From NCBI GenBank assembly GCA_014874235.1, contig JACWAC010000037.1, forward strand, positions 1 through 10,140: DNA of 10,140 bases, in the 5' to 3' direction. The stretch comes from Thermoplasmatales archaeon. Lineage in GTDB: Archaea; Thermoplasmatota; Thermoplasmata; Thermoplasmatales; GCA-001856825. A model generated the notes under the pieces. That model was not told the DNA's origin and did no database searches. It saw only the letters and a program-made list of their open reading frames with translations. The position numbers and the translations under genes are program-made. Positions 5,342-10,140 of the stretch are shown here, one piece after another (position 1 is the first letter of the stretch; the number at the start of each line of letters is the position of its first letter).

Positions 5342-6784
5342 TTGAACTATGTGAACTACTCGAGAGTACCTATAAAACATTTTAAGGAAGAGGATAGAGT
5401 AAAGAGCTTGGACGTTCAAACTTTGGTACCCTATACGATTGAAGAAGTGACGGCTGAAGCTTCAAGATGTCTAGGCTGTGGACTCTGCATCGAGGGTTGC
5501 CCTGCAAGAATCGACGTTCCGGGATTTCAGATAGCGGTGAAGAACGGGAACCTGGAAGAGGGGCTGAAAATCAATTTTGAGAAACTACCGTTCGTTGGTG
5601 TTTGTGGAAGCGTATGCCCGCACCCGTGTGAGGATAATTGCATCCTTGATGATAACAAGGGGCCGGTTTCGACAAGGCACATTAAGAGATACATCTCAGA
5701 GAATTCACCAGATTACAAGGAGTCGCTGGGGATCGTTCAGAACGATCTCGGAGGACATCCGAAAGTGGCGATCATCGGCGGGGGACCCTCTGGACTGTCA
5801 GCCGCTTTCTATCTTTCTATAAACGGAATACAGGTGGATGTTTTTGAGGCCACGGACAGGCCAGGCGGCATGATGGTACACGGCATACCTGATTTCAGAC
5901 TATCGAGACAAACAGTTGAAAAGGAAGCTGAACACATTCTTTCTTACGGAGCGCACATCAATTACAACAAGAAGATAGGAAGGGATGTGAAGTTCGAAGA
6001 ACTCATGGAAAAATACGATGCGGTTTACATCGCTATAGGCAACTGGAAACCTTCAAAGACCAGGACACCCGGAGTGGAACTGAAGGGCGTCTATCACGCC
6101 ATCGATTTCCTCGGACAGATAAATAATGGAAAGGATATCGAAGTCGGAGATACCGTCGCGATTATCGGGGGAGGTTTTACTGCATTCGATGCAGCAAGAA
6201 TTTCCCTAAGATTGGGGGCGAAGAAAGTCATAGTAATGTACAGGAGGGCTGTCACGGACAGACCTGGTTATCCTTCCAGCAACGCAGAAGAGGAACTGGA
6301 CGAAGCAGAAGAAGAGAAAGTGCAGTTCATCTGGGAAGTAACTCCCACTCAATATTACGGAGAGAACGGACAGGTAAGAGGAGTAAAGTACTGGAAAAAC
6401 GAGATGGTTTTCAGGGGAACAGGCAGAAGAGAACCGGTTCCGATCAAGGACAGAGAATATACAGTGGAGGTTGACACAGTAATTGAGGCGACGGGACAGA
6501 AGGGGGATCTCTCCTTCATTCCTGAAGAAATAATGAAAAAGATCAACATGACCCCTTCTGGGGATATCATCGTCAACCAGCACAACATGACTAGTTACCC
6601 GGGAATATTTGCCGGTGGAGATATAACAAACGTGAGAAAGGATATTATCAGCGGTGTCGCTGATTCCGGAAGAGCAAGCATGGGTATCCTGTTCTACTTC
6701 AAGGACAATGGTAAGCTGGAGAATATTCCCGCAAAACTGATAAACTTCGAGAGAGGACCTTACGGGGAGACATATTACGCTTGA
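5342..6784 (+). CDS. GltD/NfnB-type NAD(P)H:FAD oxidoreductase with two Fe-S clusters
   Basis: A 480-residue flavoprotein with the architecture of the glutamate synthase small subunit (GltD, usually about 450-490 aa), shared by NfnB and the NADPH side of related complexes. The N-terminal domain has two sets of four cysteines: C43, C46, C49, C53 (CLGCGLCIEGCP) and C88, C92, C96, C100 (CGSVCPHPCEDNC). An FAD-binding GGGPSG is at 146-151, with the GGMM...GIPDFRLS segment at 175-188. A second Rossmann motif for NAD(P)H, GGGFTA, is at 276-281 and ends in VMYRR (298-302), the Arg pair suggesting NADPH. The FAD-closing GIFAGGD is at 421-427. No GltB large subunit is adjacent, so it probably delivers electrons to a partner encoded elsewhere; glutamate synthase activity is not shown. 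The stretch after YRR (TDRPGYPSSNAEEELDEAEE, 305-324) differs from the usual MPA...EE. The start is TTG with GGTGG six bases upstream; GTG 5351 is an alternative. Confidence 0.88.
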   Translation: MNYVNYSRVPIKHFKEEDRVKSLDVQTLVPYTIEEVTAEASRCLGCGLCIEGCPARIDVPGFQIAVKNGNLEEGLKINFEKLPFVGVCGSVCPHPCEDNCILDDNKGPVSTRHIKRYISENSPDYKESLGIVQNDLGGHPKVAIIGGGPSGLSAAFYLSINGIQVDVFEATDRPGGMMVHGIPDFRLSRQTVEKEAEHILSYGAHINYNKKIGRDVKFEELMEKYDAVYIAIGNWKPSKTRTPGVELKGVYHAIDFLGQINNGKDIEVGDTVAIIGGGFTAFDAARISLRLGAKKVIVMYRRAVTDRPGYPSSNAEEELDEAEEEKVQFIWEVTPTQYYGENGQVRGVKYWKNEMVFRGTGRREPVPIKDREYTVEVDTVIEATGQKGDLSFIPEEIMKKINMTPSGDIIVNQHNMTSYPGIFAGGDITNVRKDIISGVADSGRASMGILFYFKDNGKLENIPAKLINFERGPYGETYYA

Positions 6785-6788
6785 ATCG

Positions 6789-6807
6789 CCCCTCTAATCG
6801 TAAGGGG
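6789..6807 (+). terminator. small hairpin after the gltD-like gene
   Basis: CCCCT (6789-6793) pairs with AGGGG (6803-6807) around a 9-nt loop, four bases after the TGA at 6782-6784. No T-run follows, so it is a poor terminator and may instead protect the 3' end. From here to 6970 I see no convincing gene; a TATA-like stretch lies at 6860-6869. Confidence 0.3.
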
Positions 6808-6859
6808 TACCGATTTGATGGAAGAGATATTCAGTTCTGAAATAGAGTCATTATTTGTA

Positions 6860-6869
6860 GTAAAATATA
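6860..6869 (+). promoter_or_regulatory. TATA-like box upstream of the microprotein pair
   Basis: GTAAAATATA is the best TATA-like sequence between the gltD-like gene and the small-protein pair. If used, transcription would begin near 6890, giving a leader of roughly 50-80 nt, long for this window. A weaker element, TTTCTTAAC (6930-6938), would give a start near 6960 and a leader of about 10 nt carrying GGAG before the ATG at 6971. The two cannot be separated by eye. Confidence 0.3.
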
Positions 6870-6970
6870 TGATTCCTTAGGCAATTGGGAGTTTGGAGAT
6901 GGAATCCTCCAGAGCTCGTAAAGCCGAACTTTCTTAACGAATGATGATTCCTAGCTCAGGATGGAGAATT

Positions 6971-7096
6971 ATGGATGTGTTGGAACAGGAACTGCGTGTG
7001 GGAGAGGAAGAGCTAGAACAGCTTAAAGCCAGAGTCAAAATCGCAAAAGCGGATCTAGAATTATTCAAGAAAAAATTAGAGGAGTTGGAAAGGTGA
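6971..7096 (+). CDS. coiled-coil microprotein, 41 aa
   Basis: A small unrecognised gene encoding 41 residues, almost all helix-forming and highly charged: Glu/Lys/Leu/Arg-rich, with leucines and valines at heptad-like spacing (EQELRVGEEELEQLKARVKI, then DLELFKKKLEELER). It should form a single amphipathic helix or coiled coil. The ATG at 6971 has GGAGA at 6963-6967 as Shine-Dalgarno. In-frame ATGs at 6941 and 6944 would give 51 or 50 residues but have no clear Shine-Dalgarno. The stop TGA (7094-7096) overlaps the GTG of the next gene as GTGA, a classic translational-coupling arrangement, so the two products are probably made together and may interact. Low complexity alone could be chance; the overlap and Shine-Dalgarno are the main support. 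Confidence 0.6.
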   Translation: MDVLEQELRVGEEELEQLKARVKIAKADLELFKKKLEELER

Positions 7097-7293
7097 AGGA
7101 CAACGAACTTAAGAAGAAACTCTGGTATGTTAACAAGGAATTTGCCACTCTGAGATTTGAATATTCTCAGTTGCTAGTGAACAACAGGATGCTGGCTATG
7201 AAATTATTTGGATATAGAGCGACTTCGCCCGAAAACTTTCCAGATGAAATAGTCAAGAGAATGGAATACTATTTGCATGTAGGCAAGGAATAG
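7093..7293 (+). CDS. small hypothetical protein, 66 aa, coupled to the upstream microprotein
   Basis: A 66-residue unrecognised protein starting at GTG 7093, which overlaps the upstream stop by 4 nt. GAGGAG (7079-7084) sits eight bases before the GTG. Residues 1-40 look like one long helix with aromatic and hydrophobic positions (LKKKLWYVNKEFATLRFEYSQLLVNNRMLAMKLFG). After an R-A-T-S-P-E-N-F-P turn (43-51), a second short helix follows (EIVKRMEYYLHV, 53-64). No signal peptide, membrane segment or cysteine is present. The layout suggests a helical hairpin that could bundle with the coiled coil encoded just upstream. The gene ends 31 nt before the convergent S9 peptidase stop. Function unknown. 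Confidence 0.72.
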   Translation: MKDNELKKKLWYVNKEFATLRFEYSQLLVNNRMLAMKLFGYRATSPENFPDEIVKRMEYYLHVGKE

Positions 7294-7305
7294 TTACAGA
7301 ATTTC

Positions 7306-7323
7306 TCCAGTGTGATGCCTGGA
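7306..7323. terminator. hairpin in the convergent gap between the 66-aa gene and the peptidase gene
   Basis: TCCAG (7306-7310) pairs with CTGGA (7319-7323) around an 8-nt loop in the 31-nt gap between two converging stops. Its symmetry would let it act on either transcript, but no T-run follows on either strand, so support is weak. Confidence 0.25.
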
Positions 7324-7324
7324 A

Positions 7325-9181
7325 TTACACTAATTTTTCCTCAAACCATTTGAGAATTTCTTCCAATCTCTTGACTCTGTTTTTGGGTTTTCCTCCTCTT
7401 GACAAATCGTGGTTTTCTCCCTTGAATAAAACCATCCTAACCTCTGATCCCTGTTTCTTCAATTGAGTGAAGAGCTCATATGCCTGCCATACCGGGCACC
7501 TGTAATCTTCCTCAGAGTGGATTATCAGCAGAGGTGTCTTAACGTTCTGGATGAACTTGATGGGTGATTTGTCCCAGAAGTGGTCGAGATTGTCGTACGG
7601 AGATCCTCCCATCTGATCGGAGTTGAACCTCGGCCCGATGTCGCTCGAAAAGAAGAAGGATATCTGGTCGCTTATCGACCTGTCAGTTACGGCCGCCTTG
7701 AATCGATCGGTGTGTCCGATTATCCAGTTTACCATAAAACCACCGTAAGAACCCCCAATTACGCCGACCCTATCCGCGTTCAATCCGAGTTTTTTAGAGG
7801 AATAGTCCAATAGCTCTAGTATATCGTGGTAATCCCTTTCGCCATATCTGTCCTTGATCTCCAGGGCAAAGTCATCACCGTAGCTGTCGCTTCCTCTGGG
7901 GTTGGAGTAGATCAAGTTGAATCCGTTCGAATTCAAGAGTTGGAATTCGAACATGTATCCCTCCCCGTAGGAAGTTCTTGGACCACCGTGAATTTCTAGC
8001 ACCGATACCCTCTTCCTCCCCTTAAGGAACCAGCCTTCAATCTCCTTCCCGTCACCAGTCTTCATTTTGAAATTGCTTGCCCTTTTATTGGACCTTCTCT
8101 CGATTCTCGAATTTATTGAGGTGATTCGTCTGCTCTTCCCATCATATAGATAGATTTCTTGGGGACACCTGGACGACTGTGCAATGTAGTATATCGAGTC
8201 TCCGACAAAGTCGAAGGAATCAACTGAAAAATCTCCGTGAACGACCCTCTCGAGTTTCTTTTTCGTTCCTATCCTGTATATTCCCGCCCTTCCTTCAACG
8301 CTAGCGACAAAGTAAATGTATCCGTTGTGTGGCACGAACGTTTTGGTGCTTCCCATCCTCGAGTCTGAATTCACTGTATTTTCTGGGGAGATGTCACAAT
8401 CCTCTAGCAGGTTGATGAGATGTCCTTCTCTGTAGCTATATATCTTTGGGCTCTCAAAGATGCTCTTCGATTGTTTGGAATAAGTAAAGTACAGAGTGTC
8501 GTCCAGACCATAGACTGGAGTACTCACTCCTCCTTTTATCTGTTCGACGTGGTTGATTTCTCTGCTGTTCGTGTCAAGAATACTCAACCTGGAATCGTAG
8601 ACGTCCCAGGTTTCGGGCCGATTCACTATTGCAATTTCGTTCGCCGATGGATTCACGGAAAAATCGATCAGCTCCTCGTTCCCGTCCAGCAATGTTCGCA
8701 ATCTTCCACCAGACGCCAAATGCACAAGCTTGAAATTGACGGACGGATAGAATCCCTCTCCGTTGAAGTATATTGGATACTTCTCGATAATCTTGAAATC
8801 TTCGAACTTTGGTTTGTCCTGAACTATAAGATACAGACCCTTAGACTGTCTGTCCCACTGCATCTTCTTTACAAGCATTTCCGTTTCCCACAACTTCTGT
8901 TCTTGCCCGGTCTCGATGTTCTTGACCAGTACTGTTGTCTTCTTCTCTCCCCTTATGAGGTAAGCCATTCGAAATCCCGTCAGATCTGTGACGGCATCTC
9001 TATCTTCATTTCCTCTAGTGTATTTCAGAGCTCTTGAACCCTTCAACTCAAAAATTTCAGATTCGTACTTGTTGGTCTTTTCGATGGGCTTGAACATCTC
9101 GAAGAATATCCTGCCATTTGCGACGTTCAAATTTGCAAGAAATCTTAGGTCGTAAAAATCTTCAATCTTCAATGAAGACAT
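7325..9181 (-). CDS. S9 family serine peptidase (prolyl oligopeptidase/acylaminoacyl-peptidase type)
   Basis: A 618-residue cytoplasmic S9 peptidase, which cleaves short peptides or releases N-acylated amino acids from them. Residues 1-365 are rich in beta-strand repeats, consistent with the N-terminal beta-propeller that gates access. The C-terminal alpha/beta-hydrolase domain has the oxyanion HGGP at 398-401, the nucleophile elbow GGSYGGF at 476-482 (Ser478), Asp559 in HSEEDYRCP and His591 in GENHDLSRGG, completing the triad. The length matches acylaminoacyl-peptidase-like members (about 580-690 aa). There is no signal peptide. The ATG at 9181 has GAGG five bases upstream and also a TATA box (CTTTAATAAG on the minus strand, 9201-9210) about 25 nt upstream, so either leadered or leaderless use is possible. 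It probably works downstream of the proteasome or tricorn-type proteases in peptide recycling; that role is inferred from family. Confidence 0.92.
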   Translation of the reverse strand: MSSLKIEDFYDLRFLANLNVANGRIFFEMFKPIEKTNKYESEIFELKGSRALKYTRGNEDRDAVTDLTGFRMAYLIRGEKKTTVLVKNIETGQEQKLWETEMLVKKMQWDRQSKGLYLIVQDKPKFEDFKIIEKYPIYFNGEGFYPSVNFKLVHLASGGRLRTLLDGNEELIDFSVNPSANEIAIVNRPETWDVYDSRLSILDTNSREINHVEQIKGGVSTPVYGLDDTLYFTYSKQSKSIFESPKIYSYREGHLINLLEDCDISPENTVNSDSRMGSTKTFVPHNGYIYFVASVEGRAGIYRIGTKKKLERVVHGDFSVDSFDFVGDSIYYIAQSSRCPQEIYLYDGKSRRITSINSRIERRSNKRASNFKMKTGDGKEIEGWFLKGRKRVSVLEIHGGPRTSYGEGYMFEFQLLNSNGFNLIYSNPRGSDSYGDDFALEIKDRYGERDYHDILELLDYSSKKLGLNADRVGVIGGSYGGFMVNWIIGHTDRFKAAVTDRSISDQISFFFSSDIGPRFNSDQMGGSPYDNLDHFWDKSPIKFIQNVKTPLLIIHSEEDYRCPVWQAYELFTQLKKQGSEVRMVLFKGENHDLSRGGKPKNRVKRLEEILKWFEEKLV

Positions 9182-9200
9182 AAGTTCCTCAACTTGTCTC

Positions 9201-9210
9201 CTTATTAAAG
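9201..9210 (-). promoter_or_regulatory. TATA box for the S9 peptidase gene
   Basis: On the minus strand CTTTAATAAG is centred 24-25 nt upstream of the ATG at 9181. The 177-nt divergent gap between this gene and the aldolase gene (9182-9358) holds the promoters of both genes and no other gene I can support. Confidence 0.5.
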
Positions 9211-9320
9211 GCTTGATGAGTATTCATCGATCTCGGTCTGAAACTGTAGGTTCTGAGCAGAGAGATGTAAGAAAAGAACGTGTTGCCTTATGGTTAGAAC
9301 TGACAGAAATCTTATTAGCC

Positions 9321-9330
9321 TAAGATATAA
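9321..9330 (+). promoter_or_regulatory. TATA-like box for the LsrF-like aldolase gene
   Basis: TAAGATATAA predicts a start near 9352, just before the AAAAATATG context of the ATG at 9359. The AGGGG at 9348-9352 may act as Shine-Dalgarno. A second TATA-like run, CTATAAAAG (9341-9349), lies 26 nt upstream of the internal ATG at 9371, so a shorter leaderless product is possible. Confidence 0.4.
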
Positions 9331-9358
9331 TTCGAGGGTGCTATAAAAGGGGAAAAAT

Positions 9359-10140
9359 ATGGACTGGGGAATGAGTAATAGACTATCAAGAATGATTAAG
9401 CCTGCCACTGGAAGATCTGTAATGCTTGCGGCAGACCACGGGTATTTTATGGGACCCACGCACAAGTTAGAAAATCCTAGAAAGATGCTGGAACCACTGC
9501 TTCCGTATGCAGATACAGTTGCGGTCACAAGAGGAGTTCTAAGGACTTCCATAGACCCGAAGTGGGATACCCCTATCCTTCTGAGAGTTTCAGGCGGAGC
9601 AAGCGTTTTGAAGGAAGACCTGAGCGATGAGGAGATTACCACTTCAATGATTGATGCTCTGAGACTGAATGTCTCTGCGGTTGCAATTTCAATCTTTGTG
9701 GGCACTCCGCACGAGAAACAATCTCTGATTAACCTTTCAGAGCTTGTTGACGAGGGCGAGGATCACGGAATGCCCGTAATGGCTATAACTGCCGTTGGGA
9801 AAGAGCTGGAAAAGAGGGACGCAAAATACCTGGCCCTGGCCTGCAGACTTGCAGCAGAGATAGGAGCACATGTGGTAAAAACATACTACTGTGAAAATTT
9901 CAGGAAGGTTGCAGACGGAACTCCTGTTCCTCTTGTAGTTGCGGGAGGCCCAAAACTAAATACCGAGATGGACGTCTTCAACCTGGTCAACAATGCACTA
10001 CAGGAAGGAGCGGTCGGAGTGGACATGGGAAGAAACATCTGGCAGAACGACAACCCGGTTGCGATGATAAAGTCCATCAGGGCAATAGTTCACGAAAAAG
10101 CGACTGCCAAGGAAGCGCTTGATTTGTTCAACGAAAACAG
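9359..10140 (+). CDS. LsrF-like class I aldolase/thiolase, 3'-truncated by the window
   Basis: The first 260 residues of an aldolase of the DeoC/FbaB/LsrF superfamily; the frame is open through base 10140 and E. coli LsrF is about 290 aa, so little is missing. The sequence tracks LsrF, which cleaves phosphorylated AI-2 derivatives with CoA: DWGMSNRLSR (2-11), MLAADHGYFMGP (22-33), the Schiff-base lysine Lys174 in HVVKTYY (171-177), VVAGGPKL (193-200) and GVDMGRNIWQ (220-229). The same fold includes archaeal fructose-bisphosphate aldolase and the AroA' shikimate-pathway aldolase, and activity cannot be assigned by eye beyond LsrF-like. The ATG at 9359 is preferred because the DWGM segment is conserved in LsrF; an in-frame TAA at 9344-9346 rules out extension. 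No lsr transporter, kinase or LsrG gene is visible. Confidence 0.88.
   Translation, partial: MDWGMSNRLSRMIKPATGRSVMLAADHGYFMGPTHKLENPRKMLEPLLPYADTVAVTRGVLRTSIDPKWDTPILLRVSGGASVLKEDLSDEEITTSMIDALRLNVSAVAISIFVGTPHEKQSLINLSELVDEGEDHGMPVMAITAVGKELEKRDAKYLALACRLAAEIGAHVVKTYYCENFRKVADGTPVPLVVAGGPKLNTEMDVFNLVNNALQEGAVGVDMGRNIWQNDNPVAMIKSIRAIVHEKATAKEALDLFNEN

Noticed and set aside
5316..5345. Nine-codon upstream frame overlapping the TTG of the gltD-like gene
   Set aside because: The predicted transcription start (about 5331) lies inside it, so it would not be translated from that promoter.
6818..6880. 20-residue open frame after the gltD-like gene
   Set aside because: Too short to judge, with no Shine-Dalgarno at a proper distance and no neighbour overlap.
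7064..7096. Programmed -1 frameshift fusing the two small proteins
   Set aside because: The frames differ by -1 and there is an A6 run, but no X-XXY-YYZ heptamer is in register; a GTG start with its own Shine-Dalgarno and 4-nt overlap explains the layout more simply.
8420..9037. 205-residue open frame on the plus strand
   Set aside because: It lies entirely antisense to the S9 peptidase, which has a full catalytic triad; it has low-complexity hydrophobic composition, no promoter and no recognisable domain.
9216..9323. 35-residue open frame in the divergent gap before the aldolase
   Set aside because: No Shine-Dalgarno, the only TATA-like box is about 10 nt away and serves the opposite strand, and the composition is not distinctive.
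9205..9705. 166-residue open frame on the minus strand
   Set aside because: It is antisense to the LsrF-like aldolase, is Ser/Leu-rich with no family features, and its coding content mirrors the real gene.
1..10140. CRISPR array, insertion sequence, tRNA/rRNA genes
   Set aside because: No regularly spaced repeats, no transposase or terminal repeats, and no tRNA-like T-loop and acceptor pairing were found on either strand by eye.

Overview
The window reads as a stretch of archaeal chromosome, most likely from the Thermoplasmata (Thermoplasmatales or a close relative). Three things point there: start codons sit about 24-28 nt downstream of AT-rich TATA-like boxes, often with no Shine-Dalgarno, which is the signature of leaderless archaeal transcription; T-runs directly follow several stop codons; and arginine and isoleucine are strongly biased to AGA/AGG and ATA. 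The gene set (acyl-CoA dehydrogenase, S9 peptidase, LsrF-like aldolase, PurM-like protein, QueG-like iron-sulfur protein, stand-alone GltD-like oxidoreductase) is compatible with an acidophilic heterotroph. The genus is inference. No tRNA, rRNA, CRISPR array, insertion sequence or phage gene was seen.

Layout. 95-1228 (+) is an acyl-CoA dehydrogenase, meeting tail-to-tail an AhlD-like metallo-beta-lactamase-fold hydrolase (1225-2052, -); both stop codons lie in one CTAG. Next on the minus strand is a PurM/HypE-like protein (2145-3065). It diverges across a 64-nt gap from a QueG-like protein (3130-4128, +). Three plus-strand genes with their own promoters follow: an unrecognised 108-aa protein (4228-4554), a TPR protein (4699-5235), and a two-cluster iron-sulfur/FAD/NAD(P) oxidoreductase of the GltD/NfnB type (5342-6784) whose promoter lies just downstream of a perfect 14-bp palindrome. 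A 41-residue coiled-coil microprotein (6971-7096) overlaps a 66-residue partner (7093-7293) by 4 nt. A minus-strand S9 peptidase (7325-9181) then diverges from an LsrF-like class I aldolase (9359 onward) that runs off the right edge.

The genes look mostly like independently transcribed units rather than one operon or one pathway. The only clear translational coupling is the small-protein pair. I see no defence or secretion system. The items most worth following up are the coupled microproteins, the palindrome at the gltD-like promoter, a queuosine-type reductase in what looks like an archaeon, an LsrF-like enzyme with no visible AI-2 genes, and the PurM-like protein with degenerate N-terminal motifs. 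Promoter geometry moves three starts downstream of the longest possible ORF (to 2052, 3065 and 4228).
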